DNA from: Niallia sp. NCCP-28
Lineage (GTDB): Bacteria; Bacillota; Bacilli; Bacillales; Cytobacillaceae
Direction of reading: 5' to 3'
Length of the DNA stretch: 64,000 nt
Assembly: GCF_023168165.1 (NCBI RefSeq)
Contig: NZ_BQYJ01000002.1
Span: 62,001 to 126,000 of the forward strand
Under the pieces are notes generated by a model. It saw only the letters and a program-made list of their open reading frames with translations. It searched no databases and was not told the DNA's origin. Below, in pieces: positions 6,824 through 15,133 of the stretch (the first letter of the stretch is position 1; each line of letters opens with the position of its first letter). Position numbers and translations under genes: made by a program.

Positions 6824-8835
6824 GTACAGGAAAACGTTTATTTCATTATGGATTAAATTTAAGAAAAACGATTATTGCAGCCTTAATTATGTTGACTATT
6901 GCAGTCGCTGCTGATTTAATGGGGCCGTTCATTGCAAAAAAAGTCATTGATGATCATGTATCAGGCATTGAAACAACTTGGTATGAAACAAATTCTTCTT
7001 CTTCCAGTTCTGTTTTATATAAAGGAAAGGAATATATCAAAGAAAAGAAATTAGCAAAATCAGCAAAGAAAAATGCTTCTGCGAAAATTATGCAGGTGCA
7101 AAGACAATTCCTTTTTGTAAAAGAAGATATTGCTTTTGATGGAAAAAAATCTTATGCCAATGGACAGTTAACGATTACAGATGGAGAAAGAATCGCCAAT
7201 TATCCTGTGGAGAAATTAACGAAAACAGAGGTATTTTCCTTCTATAAACCAGAAATTCAAGGGATTATAAAACTGTTGATAATATACTTTGCATTGGTTA
7301 TTGTAGCAGCAGGTTTTCAATATGGCCAGCATTTTTATTTGCAGAAATCTGCAAATAAAGTGATTCAAAAGATGAGGGAAGAGGTATTTGCCCAAATTCA
7401 GCGCTTGCCCATTAAATATTTTGATAATCTGCCAGCAGGCAAGGTCGTAGCAAGAGTCACAAATGATACAGAAGCAATTAGAGAGCTGTATGTGACAGTA
7501 CTTTCCAACTTTTTCTCCAGTACTATCTATATAGCTGGAATCTATGTAGCCCTATTTATCTTAAATGTGAAACTTGCATTTATTTGTTTATTTTTAATTC
7601 CAATTTTATTCCTGTGGATTAAATTGTATCGGAAATTTGCCAGCCGTTATAATCAAGTCATAAGAGCAAGGAATAGCGATATTAACGGAGTAATAAATGA
7701 ATCCATACAAGGAATGAATATTATCCAAGCATTTGGAAAGGAGAAACAGACAAAACATGAATTTGAAGCATTAAATGAAGAGCATTTCCGCTTTCAGAAC
7801 AAGATGCTGAATTTAAATAGTTTAACATCCCATAATCTGGTGAATGTTTTGCGTAATATTATATTTGTCGCATTTATCTGGTATGTGGCAGGGCAATCTT
7901 TAAATGCCTCAACAGCTGTTACATTAGGAGTTCTATATGCTTTTGTTGATTATATCAATCGACTTTTTCAGCCAATTGTCGGTATTGTCAATCAACTAGC
8001 AAACTTGGAGCAGGCGCTTGTTGCGGCAGAGCGTGTTTTTGAATTAATGGATAAAGAAGGAATAGATGTAGAAGAAAAGAAAATGGAACGCTATAAAGGC
8101 AATGTCAAATTCGAACATGTTTATTTTGCTTATAAAGAAAAGGAATATGTGCTGAAAGATATAACCTTTGAAGCAAAGCAGGGAGAAACAATAGCGTTAG
8201 TAGGACACACAGGATCAGGCAAAAGTTCAATCTTAAATCTATTGTTCCGGTACTATGATATAGAGTCAGGGAATATAACGATTGATGGAATTAATATAAA
8301 AGAGATGTCAAGACAGGATTTGCGCAATCATATGGGGATTGTTTTACAAGATCCATTTCTATTTAAAGGGACCATTGCTTCCAATGTAACATTAAATAAT
8401 CCATCTATTACTCAAAAGCAAATGGAGAAAGCTTTAAAAGATGTAGGGGCAGATCGGGTATTAAAAAATTTAGAGCATGGCTATAATGAACCAGTAATTG
8501 AAAAAGGGAGCACGTTATCCAGTGGACAAAGGCAGCTTATATCTTTTGCAAGAGCGCTTGCCTTTGACCCAGCCATTTTAGTATTAGATGAAGCAACGAG
8601 CAGTATAGATACAGAAACAGAGCAAATTATTCAACATGCCATGGAAGTGTTAAAAAAAGGAAGAACCACTTTTATCATTGCACACCGCTTATCAACTATT
8701 CGGAATGCAAATCAAATTATTGTATTAGATCATGGAGCGATTGTAGAAAAAGGAACACATGATGAGCTGATGCAGCAAAAGGGAAAATATTATCAAATGT
8801 ATGAGCTTCAACAAGGCAAACTTGGAGTGGGATAA
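6820..8835 (+). CDS. bmrD: Heterodimeric multidrug ABC exporter, BmrD-type half
   Basis: A 671-residue half transporter, the partner of the preceding gene. It has an extra segment of about 90 residues between the first and second membrane helices (residues about 45-135, rich in Ser and Lys), typical of YheH/BmrD. The C-terminal ATPase has Walker A GHTGSGKSS, signature LSSGQRQL (second Gly replaced by Ser), Walker B ILVLDEATSSID with the catalytic Glu, and switch His in AHRLST. Paired with BmrC this gives one competent and one degenerate ATP site, the known asymmetric architecture. A terminator follows the stop. Confidence 0.9.
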   Translation: MSTGKRLFHYGLNLRKTIIAALIMLTIAVAADLMGPFIAKKVIDDHVSGIETTWYETNSSSSSSVLYKGKEYIKEKKLAKSAKKNASAKIMQVQRQFLFVKEDIAFDGKKSYANGQLTITDGERIANYPVEKLTKTEVFSFYKPEIQGIIKLLIIYFALVIVAAGFQYGQHFYLQKSANKVIQKMREEVFAQIQRLPIKYFDNLPAGKVVARVTNDTEAIRELYVTVLSNFFSSTIYIAGIYVALFILNVKLAFICLFLIPILFLWIKLYRKFASRYNQVIRARNSDINGVINESIQGMNIIQAFGKEKQTKHEFEALNEEHFRFQNKMLNLNSLTSHNLVNVLRNIIFVAFIWYVAGQSLNASTAVTLGVLYAFVDYINRLFQPIVGIVNQLANLEQALVAAERVFELMDKEGIDVEEKKMERYKGNVKFEHVYFAYKEKEYVLKDITFEAKQGETIALVGHTGSGKSSILNLLFRYYDIESGNITIDGINIKEMSRQDLRNHMGIVLQDPFLFKGTIASNVTLNNPSITQKQMEKALKDVGADRVLKNLEHGYNEPVIEKGSTLSSGQRQLISFARALAFDPAILVLDEATSSIDTETEQIIQHAMEVLKKGRTTFIIAHRLSTIRNANQIIVLDHGAIVEKGTHDELMQQKGKYYQMYELQQGKLGVG

Positions 8836-8854
8836 GAGAATAATTTAGAAGGAG

Positions 8855-8900
8855 GGGCATCTAATCTGCTGATTTTTTAGGTTATTAGATGCCCTTTTCT
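8855..8900 (+). terminator. Terminator of the bmrCD-type operon
   Basis: GGGCATCTAAT (8855-8865) pairs perfectly with ATTAGATGCCC (8884-8894) across an 18-base loop and is followed by TTTTCTCTTTT. Confidence 0.9.
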
Positions 8901-9072
8901 CTTTTCTGTGGATGAATAGATAAGATACCTTTTTGTATTATTTATAAAAAGGGGAATTTCTATCGGATTAATCATATGAATGCCTCTAAACATTTTGGGC
9001 TGTTATTTATTTTTATAAAGTAAAAAATTGTTTATTAATCTTGAAAAGCAAGGCATTTTTAAGCTATATTAT

Positions 9073-9087
9073 TGATAATGATTATCA
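9073..9087 (+). promoter_or_regulatory. Perfect Fur box upstream of btr
   Basis: TGATAATGATTATCA is identical to the 7-1-7 Fur consensus. It ends about 40 bases before the favoured start of the AraC-type regulator, so the regulator should be repressed by iron. Confidence 0.9.
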
Positions 9088-9129
9088 ATGGTATTTAATA
9101 TTCTAATAAAAAACTGTGGAGATAACAAG

Positions 9130-10746
9130 ATGAATAATCTGTTCGTGCAAAATAATTGGATCGATATATTGTTAGATATGGAGAAAATAAACAAAAGCAA
9201 TCAAAGAAAAAATGATCATATTATTACAAATTATTTTGAGCTTGTTTTTATAAAAGAGGGAAAAGGAGATATTACAATCGATGGACAAACCTATATTTTC
9301 AATAAAAATAATATAGTATTTATCCCTCCTGAAAAGATTTACAGCCTGGCATTTACAGAAAATAGTTCCGCAGATTATTATCGACTTTCCTTTCATATTT
9401 ATAAAAAAGAGCAAGCAAAAAATAAGGCTTCTTTAATAGATAACAAAACTTTTAGCTATTCGCCAATCAAGATGCTTTATGAAGAAAATGAAATACTGCC
9501 ATTGGTAGAGGAACTGTATGCAGTATTTACAAAAAAGGATGAATTGAATCTTTTTTTGCACAGGGCATTGCTTGAGAGGATATTTTTTAATCTTCTAAAG
9601 TACAGCAAGCCTAAACCCCAAAAAGATACAAGGATGGCAATTGAAGAGACAAGAGAATACATAGATAAATATTTTAATACAAAAATTACAGTAGATTCAT
9701 TGGCGCAAAAAGCAGATCTCAGTGCAAAATACTATTCAGAAATTTTTAAAAAGAAATATGGGATTGGTGTCATTGAATACCTTACTTCTGTTCGGTTAAA
9801 TAAAGCAAAAGAGCTTTTAATCAAAACAGAAAAAAATATTTGCACAATAGCTAAGATAGTGGGATATTCTGATGAATTTTATCTGAGCAGAAAATTTAAA
9901 CAAAGTGTCGGCATCTCTCCATCGTTATATAGAAAAAAAAGAAAATTTAAAATAGCGTCATATGATTTCAGCACAACAGGACATTTAATTGCATTAAATA
10001 TCGTGCCATTTGCAGCCCCCTTGCACCCAAAATGGACTTCTTCCTATTATCAAAATTACAGCAGCGATATAATGGTGCATCTTAATGCATTTCGAAAACA
10101 TACAAACTGGGGAGAAAATATCGCTAAACTAAAAGCGGCAAAGCCAGATATAATAATGGCTGCAGATGAAATCTGCGAGGAGGAAAAGTTTGCATTAAAA
10201 AAAATTGCTCCATTATTTTTGTATTCGCAAACGAAGAGAAATTGGCGCCAGCAGCTAGTGGAGATTGCAGCATTTTTGAAGATGGAGAAAGAGGCGGCTG
10301 ATTGGCTAAAGAATTATGACACTTATGCTAAAGTTTCTGCCAAAGAGCTAAAAAGAAGGGTAGGAAATGATACTTTTTTAATTGTGAGTGTATATAAGCA
10401 TTCTATCTTTTTGAATCGTTCGAAAACAATGCTGGAGGTTTTTTATGGAGATTTAAAGATCACTCCGCCTCAACCTGAAGAAGAAATAAAATATGATGAA
10501 CAGATTGCCATGGATGACCTTATTGCACTAAATCCGAATCATTTATTAGTCAACATTAGACAGGATACGGAAACATTGGAGTATTGGAAGGAAATTATAA
10601 ACATGCCTTTATGGAATACATTAGAAGCAGTGCAGAGAAATAAAGTATATCTGATTTCTTCTGATCCATGGAAGGAATACTCTGCAAGCGCTCATCTAAG
10701 AGTGATTTCTTATACAAAAACCTTATTAGCAGGAAAAAGTACATAA
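9130..10746 (+). CDS. btr: AraC-family regulator with substrate-binding domain (Btr type)
   Basis: A cytoplasmic transcriptional activator of 538 residues. It has an N-terminal cupin-like region (GKGDITIDGQTYIFNKNNIV), a two-HTH AraC domain (ITVDSLAQKADLSAKYYSEI... ICTIAKIVGYSDEFYLSRKF) near residues 160-265, and a C-terminal periplasmic-binding-protein-like domain (KPDIIMAADEICEEEKF, LVNIRQDTE). This AraC plus PBP fusion is the layout of B. subtilis Btr, which senses the iron-siderophore and activates feuABC. The ATG at 9130 is favoured over the one at 9088 because GGAG lies eight bases before it. It directly precedes feuA, its probable target, and has a perfect Fur box upstream. Confidence 0.87.
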   Translation: MNNLFVQNNWIDILLDMEKINKSNQRKNDHIITNYFELVFIKEGKGDITIDGQTYIFNKNNIVFIPPEKIYSLAFTENSSADYYRLSFHIYKKEQAKNKASLIDNKTFSYSPIKMLYEENEILPLVEELYAVFTKKDELNLFLHRALLERIFFNLLKYSKPKPQKDTRMAIEETREYIDKYFNTKITVDSLAQKADLSAKYYSEIFKKKYGIGVIEYLTSVRLNKAKELLIKTEKNICTIAKIVGYSDEFYLSRKFKQSVGISPSLYRKKRKFKIASYDFSTTGHLIALNIVPFAAPLHPKWTSSYYQNYSSDIMVHLNAFRKHTNWGENIAKLKAAKPDIIMAADEICEEEKFALKKIAPLFLYSQTKRNWRQQLVEIAAFLKMEKEAADWLKNYDTYAKVSAKELKRRVGNDTFLIVSVYKHSIFLNRSKTMLEVFYGDLKITPPQPEEEIKYDEQIAMDDLIALNPNHLLVNIRQDTETLEYWKEIINMPLWNTLEAVQRNKVYLISSDPWKEYSASAHLRVISYTKTLLAGKST

Positions 10747-10752
10747 ATATTA

Positions 10753-10773
10753 ATGGATAACGTCCATGGATAA
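10753..10773 (+). promoter_or_regulatory. Direct repeat, candidate Btr activator site
   Basis: ATGGATAA occurs at 10753-10760 and again at 10766-10773, 13 bases apart. The downstream copy overlaps the place where a -35 box should be for the TATAAT at 10790-10795. AraC-type activators bind such direct repeats. Assignment to Btr is inference from context. Confidence 0.4.
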
Positions 10774-10789
10774 GCAAATTCTCATCTTG

Positions 10790-10795
10790 TATAAT
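10790..10795 (+). promoter_or_regulatory. -10 element of the feuA promoter
   Basis: A perfect TATAAT without a recognisable -35 box 17 bases upstream, as expected of an activator-dependent promoter. Confidence 0.5.
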
Positions 10796-10801
10796 TCTAA
10801 T

Positions 10802-10816
10802 TGATAAAGGTTATCA
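10802..10816 (+). promoter_or_regulatory. Fur box upstream of feuA
   Basis: TGATAAAGGTTATCA matches the 7-1-7 Fur consensus at 12 of 14 defined positions. It sits just downstream of the -10 element and 35 bases before the feuA start. Confidence 0.75.
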
Positions 10817-10850
10817 GTATCGATTAGAAAATCAACAGAGGAGAAAAAAG

Positions 10851-11804
10851 ATGAAGAAATTATTGGGAATTATAATTACAGCAATGCTAGTAGTGTTAGC
10901 AGCTTGCGGCAATAAGGAGTCAAGCACTACAGAAGATAATGGAGCAAAAAAAGAAACAAAACCTGAGATGCAAACAATTGCTTATTTGGATAAAGAGTAT
11001 AAATTGCCAGCAAATATTAAGACAATTGTCACCGCTAGTCAGGAGGCAATGGAAGATGCGGCTGTACTTGGCGTAAAACCTGCCGGAGCACTTGCAACAG
11101 CGGGAGAATTTCCTGCTTATTTAGGGGATTCTATGTCTGAGGCACAGGATATTGGCGATAAGTTTCAGCCAAATACAGAAAAACTTCTGCAAATAAAACC
11201 TGATATTATCCTTGGTACAAGTAAATTTAAGCCAGAAGTTGTAAAAAATTTAAACAAAGTAGCAACAATGATTCCAGTTTCCCATATATCGGTCAACTGG
11301 AAAGAAAATCTGCTGTTAATGGGAAATATTACAGATAAACAAGCACAAGCAGAGGAAATAATAGCAACGTATGAAAAGGAAGCAAAGGAACTTAAAGAAA
11401 AATTGTCTACAAAGCTTTCGAATCAAAAAGTGATGATGATCCGCATTCGGGCTGGAAATATATATATTTATCCTGAATCTATTTATTTTAATCCAGTTTT
11501 TTATCAAGATCTAGGATTAACGGTTCCAAATGAAATAAAAGCAGCAAAAGCGCAAGAAATGATTTCATTGGAAAAACTGGCAGAGATAAATCCAGATTAT
11601 ATATTTGTCCAGTTTGAGAAAGCAGAAAATCCAGAGAACGAGAATGCTTTAAAGGAATATGAGAACAATGCAGTATGGAATAGCATGAAAGCTGTGAAAA
11701 ATAAAAAAGTGTACACAAATGCAATTGACCCAATGGCAGCTGGTGGAACGGCATGGAGCAAAACAAATTTCTTAGATGTTTTACAAGAAAAGCTGGGAGA
11801 ATAA
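10851..11804 (+). CDS. feuA: Iron-siderophore ABC transporter, substrate-binding lipoprotein
   Basis: A 317-residue class III binding lipoprotein. The signal peptide ends in lipobox LAAC (Cys-19), which anchors the protein on the outer face of the membrane. The mature part has the two-lobed FepB/FhuD-like layout, with helices such as PNTEKLLQIKPDIILGTS and INPDYIFVQFEKAE and no internal membrane segments. Position after an AraC-PBP regulator and before two FecCD-type permeases identifies it as the FeuA position, which binds iron-catecholate (bacillibactin/enterobactin) in B. subtilis. A Fur box lies upstream and a hairpin follows. No ATPase gene is adjacent; in B. subtilis an unlinked ATPase serves FeuABC. 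Confidence 0.88.
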   Translation: MKKLLGIIITAMLVVLAACGNKESSTTEDNGAKKETKPEMQTIAYLDKEYKLPANIKTIVTASQEAMEDAAVLGVKPAGALATAGEFPAYLGDSMSEAQDIGDKFQPNTEKLLQIKPDIILGTSKFKPEVVKNLNKVATMIPVSHISVNWKENLLLMGNITDKQAQAEEIIATYEKEAKELKEKLSTKLSNQKVMMIRIRAGNIYIYPESIYFNPVFYQDLGLTVPNEIKAAKAQEMISLEKLAEINPDYIFVQFEKAENPENENALKEYENNAVWNSMKAVKNKKVYTNAIDPMAAGGTAWSKTNFLDVLQEKLGE

Positions 11805-11810
11805 TATATC

Positions 11811-11845
11811 AACAGTGGAGCTTGATACAAATCAGCTCCACTGTT
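11811..11845 (+). terminator. Hairpin between feuA and feuB
   Basis: AACAGTGGAGCT (11811-11822) pairs with AGCTCCACTGTT (11834-11845). The T-tract afterwards is weak (GTATTGATT). It may set the binding protein to permease ratio by partial termination. Confidence 0.6.
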
Positions 11846-11885
11846 GTATTGATTCATATTATTAATCAAAACCGTACATTACTTA

Positions 11886-12099
11886 AAATAAAAGACTGTT
11901 TTCTAAAAGATGATTGTTTTTCGAATAGTTTCCATGAGTAGTAAATCCATTATTAACACAGCTTGCTTGGAGTGAAAGATGGGAAACTCTTGTGGGGTTA
12001 GCGGGACAGGAGAGACCGCCCCACGGAAAACGAACATCCTGGAACGAACATCAATCTACTTTTTAAAGCAACAAAGTTTACGAAAACAGCCAAATAAAA
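11886..12099 (+). mobile_element. MITE-like element, copy 1, with 8-bp target duplication
   Basis: A 198-bp element (11894-12091) with imperfect terminal inverted repeats GACTGTTTTC...GAAAACAGCC. It is flanked by AAATAAAA on both sides (11886-11893 and 12092-12099). No ORF. It lies inside the feu operon, 36 bases before feuB. The same element occurs at 24467 and 61884. Confidence 0.85.
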
Positions 12100-12134
12100 A
12101 GATGAACGGGATGAAAATAAAGGTGACATGATTA

Positions 12135-13157
12135 ATGGACAGAAAAAGTTTAGCGCGATATATCATTATTTTTTCTTCACCAGCAGTTATTTTACTTGCG
12201 ATAGTTGTCTCTATTTGCTTAGGATCAACAGATATACAAATTAAGGAAGTATATCGTGCTATTTTTGCATTTGATCCAGAAAATGTACAACAAACAATTG
12301 TTAGAACCTCTCGTTTGCCAAGGGCAGCCGGTTCCTTATTAATCGGAATGTTATTAGCGATATCAGGGGCCATAATGCAAGGGATGACGAGAAATTATCT
12401 TGCTTCTCCTTCCATTATGGGAGTATCAGATGGTGCAGCATTTGTTATTACAATAGCTTTGATAAGTTTGCCGCATTTATCATCATTGGAAATGCTTCTG
12501 CTTTCATTTATTGGATCAATTATTGGCATTGCATTGGTGTTTGGATTGGCAGCATGTATAAGAAATGGTTTTTCTCCTGTAAGGCTTGCAATAATAGGGA
12601 CTGTGATAGGCACCTTTTTAAGCAGTCTTTCACAAGCATTAGCATCTTATTACCAAGTATCTCAAACAATGAGTTTCTGGTATAATGCAAGGCTTCATCA
12701 GATTAACAGTGAATTATTGCTGTATTCTTTTCCCGTTGCTTGTGTTGGAATGATAATGGCTCTATTATTGGCGAAATCAATTACGATTCTTTCATTAGGA
12801 AAGGAGACAGCAACAGGTCTAGGTCAAAAAACATGGCAAATCCAAATTTTAACGATTATTTCTGTAGGGTTAATGACTGGTGTTGGAGTAGCTTTGGCTG
12901 GGAAGATTGCTTTTGTTGGGTTGATTATTCCACATATTGTGAGGTTTTTAGTAGGCGTCGATTATAAATGGATTATTCCATGTTCTGGAATAGTTGGAGG
13001 GGTTTTTTTAGTTGTCTGTGATGTCATCAGCAGATTTGTCCATTATCCGTTTGAAACGCCAATAGGAGTAGTAACGACATTGGTTGGCATACCATTCTTT
13101 CTTTATTTAATAAAAAAGAAAGGAGGGGGGCAGCATCAAACAGAACGGGCTTATTAA
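12135..13157 (+). CDS. feuB: Iron-siderophore ABC transporter permease
   Basis: A 340-residue FecCD-family permease with about nine or ten membrane helices. Family landmarks are RLPRAAGSLLIGMLLAISGA, the 'GVSDGAAF' region, GKIAFVGLIIPHIVRFLVG and the C-terminal FETPIGVVTTLVGIPFFLYL. The FVGLIIPH loop is the usual ATPase-coupling region. AAAGGTGAC precedes the ATG. It pairs with feuC to form the channel for the siderophore delivered by FeuA. A transposed element and a hairpin separate it from feuA, so its transcription may be altered compared with relatives. The C-terminus (GGGQHQTERAY) runs through a G-run that also forms the feuC Shine-Dalgarno. Confidence 0.9.
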   Translation: MDRKSLARYIIIFSSPAVILLAIVVSICLGSTDIQIKEVYRAIFAFDPENVQQTIVRTSRLPRAAGSLLIGMLLAISGAIMQGMTRNYLASPSIMGVSDGAAFVITIALISLPHLSSLEMLLLSFIGSIIGIALVFGLAACIRNGFSPVRLAIIGTVIGTFLSSLSQALASYYQVSQTMSFWYNARLHQINSELLLYSFPVACVGMIMALLLAKSITILSLGKETATGLGQKTWQIQILTIISVGLMTGVGVALAGKIAFVGLIIPHIVRFLVGVDYKWIIPCSGIVGGVFLVVCDVISRFVHYPFETPIGVVTTLVGIPFFLYLIKKKGGGQHQTERAY

Positions 13158-13170
13158 ATATATTTTTCTA

Positions 13171-14157
13171 TTGCTTATTATCACTCTAATTGTTCTATTC
13201 CTTGCTTATTTCAGTATGACGAACGGAGTATATCCTATAACTTTTCAGGAATTTTATCATAGTATTTTTCGCATAAGTCATCATGAGGATATTGATTTGC
13301 TTCTATTTGATTTTCGTTTACCAAGAGTTATACTTGCCATGCTTATTGGTTTTGGTTTGGGCATTTCTGGATCTGTATTGCAGGGAATTACAAAAAATGG
13401 ACTAGCTGATCCTGGAATCTTAGGTATTAATAGCGGAGCAGGAGCGGCAATTGTTATCTATATGTTCTTTTTTCAAGAGAGTATAAGCGATGACAGCATA
13501 ACTGCAATTATGATGATGCCACTGGCTGGACTTGCTGGAGGAATGTTGGCTGCTTTTATTATCTTTTTCATTGCAGCAGAATCTAATCGTTTAGATGCGC
13601 AAAGGTTATTGTTAACTGGCATTGCAATCAGTTCGGGTTTCGGCGCCTTTTCTCTTTATCTTTCTTTAAAGATGAAGTCACAGGATTTTGAGATGGCCAC
13701 AATTTGGCTAAATGGCAGCATTTATAGTGCAAATTGGCTGTTTATTTTATCCATTCTTCCTTGGTTTATTGTTATTATCCCATTGATTATAAAAAAGGCG
13801 TATATTCTTGACCTGTTTACACTGCAAGAAGAAGTAATGAAGGGATTGGGAGTCAAGGTTGAAAAGGAAAAATGGATACTATTGCTTTCTAGTGTATCCA
13901 TAGTAAGTGCCTGTGTTTCTGTTGCTGGGAATATTGGCTTTATTGGTTTAATTGGTCCTCATATAGCAAAGCTGCTTATAGGAAAAAGACATCGCTACTC
14001 TTTAATTATTTGTGGAATGATTGGGATGTTATTGATGGTGGCAGCAGATTATATCAGCCGTACGATTATAGCGCCGGCTGAACTATCCATTGGGATTATT
14101 CTAAGTATAATAGGTGTTCCTTATTTTGTTTATTTGCTGGTAAAAGCGAAAGTATAA
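13171..14157 (+). CDS. feuC: Iron-siderophore ABC transporter permease
   Basis: A FecCD-family permease of at least 328 residues, partner of FeuB. Landmarks are DFRLPRVILAMLIGFGLGIS, LADPGILGINSGAGAAI, VAGNIGFIGLIGPHIAKLLI and the C-terminal AELSIGIILSIIGVPYFVYL. The start is uncertain. A very strong Shine-Dalgarno (AAAGGAGGGGGG, 13119-13130) is followed at the right distance by an in-frame ATC (13135) rather than ATG. The first accepted start codon is the TTG at 13171, with no site of its own. The reading frame is similar to the family across the 12 residues before the TTG (IKQNGLIKYIFL). Confidence 0.88.
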   Translation: MLIITLIVLFLAYFSMTNGVYPITFQEFYHSIFRISHHEDIDLLLFDFRLPRVILAMLIGFGLGISGSVLQGITKNGLADPGILGINSGAGAAIVIYMFFFQESISDDSITAIMMMPLAGLAGGMLAAFIIFFIAAESNRLDAQRLLLTGIAISSGFGAFSLYLSLKMKSQDFEMATIWLNGSIYSANWLFILSILPWFIVIIPLIIKKAYILDLFTLQEEVMKGLGVKVEKEKWILLLSSVSIVSACVSVAGNIGFIGLIGPHIAKLLIGKRHRYSLIICGMIGMLLMVAADYISRTIIAPAELSIGIILSIIGVPYFVYLLVKAKV

Positions 14158-14526
14158 TGCATCTAAAAAGGGAGGAACAAGAAATAGAAGGCGAGTTGAA
14201 AACTTATCATATTGCTGATAAAGAAGTTATTATCTATTTGCCTCCTACATACAAAAAGAAATTTAAGAACTATCCAGCGGTGTATATATTCATGATGGCG
14301 ACTATTTGATGCAATTTAAAAAAAATGATACCAATTTCTCCAACATATAAATAAAAAAGTTTATTTATATGTTGGAGAAAAAGAGGGAAAAAAAAACAAA
14401 TATTCAGCAATATATGGTTGAGTATAATAAACATCAAATGAATTATCAAAAAATGCGACACATAATAAAGAAACTTTGAAAAAACAATTTTTGCATGCAT
14501 TAGAATGGCTATTCAAAAATGAATAA
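14157..14526 (+). pseudogene. Decayed alpha/beta-hydrolase (YbbA/BesA-like esterase) remnant
   Basis: Directly after feuC a frame reads EGELKTYHIADKEVIIYLPP, then TYKKKFKNYPAVYI. It then needs removal of two bases in a TATATA tract (about 14281-14288) to continue as HDGDYLMQF, the expected esterase sequence. After a gap, ETLKKQFLHALEWLFKNE plus stop (14470-14526) looks like the C-terminus of the same family. The catalytic core is gone. In B. subtilis feuABC is followed by ybbA, a siderophore trilactone esterase, so position and sequence agree. The expected start region has ATA where ATG would be, after a good Shine-Dalgarno. Confidence 0.75.
14338..14377. repeat. 18-bp perfect inverted repeat inside the esterase remnant
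   Basis: CTCCAACATATAAATAAA (14338-14355) and its exact complement (14360-14377) are separated by AAAG. There is no adjacent T-tract on either strand, so it is not a typical terminator. It lies where the esterase core has been lost. Confidence 0.7.
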
Positions 14527-14533
14527 AATAAGC

Positions 14534-14557
14534 AGCCCCCAAAATAATTTGGGGGCT
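14534..14557. terminator. Terminator between esterase remnant and sasp gene
   Basis: AGCCCCCAAA (14534-14543) pairs with TTTGGGGGCT (14548-14557). T-rich sequence follows on the minus strand (CTTATTTTATT), so it best serves the spore protein gene but may act both ways. Confidence 0.75.
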
Positions 14558-14580
14558 TTAGCCAATTATATAAATTTAAA

Positions 14581-14796
14581 TTAGATTTGAGTTCCGCCAA
14601 GTTGTTTTTCAGCTAATTGCACAAGGCGTTTTGTAATTTCTCCACCAACAGATCCGTTAGCGCGGGCAGTTGTTTCTGCACCTAAATTTACACCAAACTC
14701 ACTAGCAATTTCATATTTCATTTGATCTAGTGCTTGAGCTACACCTGGTACTAATAGTTGATTTGAGGAATTGCCTCTACTTGATGAATTAGTCAT
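14581..14796 (-). CDS. Alpha/beta-type small acid-soluble spore protein
   Basis: A 71-residue SASP that coats and protects spore DNA and is degraded by the GPR protease at germination. Family features are [20 protein letters not shown], the GPR cleavage region SEFGV, and the second conserved block [18 protein letters not shown]. The ATG at 14796 is chosen because GAGGAGAT lies eight bases before it; the in-frame ATG at 14814 overlaps that site. A forespore (sigma-G) promoter is expected but was not assigned. A close paralogue is at 25345-25548. Confidence 0.95.
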   Translation of the reverse strand: MTNSSSRGNSSNQLLVPGVAQALDQMKYEIASEFGVNLGAETTARANGSVGGEITKRLVQLAEKQLGGTQI

Positions 14797-14814
14797 TATG
14801 TTCCATCTCCTCAT

Positions 14815-15133
14815 AAAATTTTTTTGGTTGGGTTAGTTGGAATTGCACCAACAGATAAGTAAATATTATTGCCACTTGGCTTAACCCATTGAATTTTTTT
14901 AGTGGTGTTTGCTGCTTGTACTAATAGTATGGATGGTTACTATTTTGTTATTCCTTTTAAATAGAAGGTAATTTATTCCTTTTATTTTTTATCATTTTTA
15001 TATAAATAGAATAGATTTTTATTTGGAACAAAAAATAAAAAATAAAATGATAGCAATCTTCACTTCTTTTTAGCTTGTCTATAAGTTTCAAACAATCTTG
15101 TTAAAGTAAAAAAATAATCATTAGAGGTGGATA
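14815..15133. other. Intergenic region without recognised gene
   Basis: An AT-rich stretch between two divergent genes. It should hold the promoters for the SASP gene (left) and the zinc-ribbon gene (right). No ORF with a ribosome binding site and no hairpin stood out. Confidence 0.5.
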
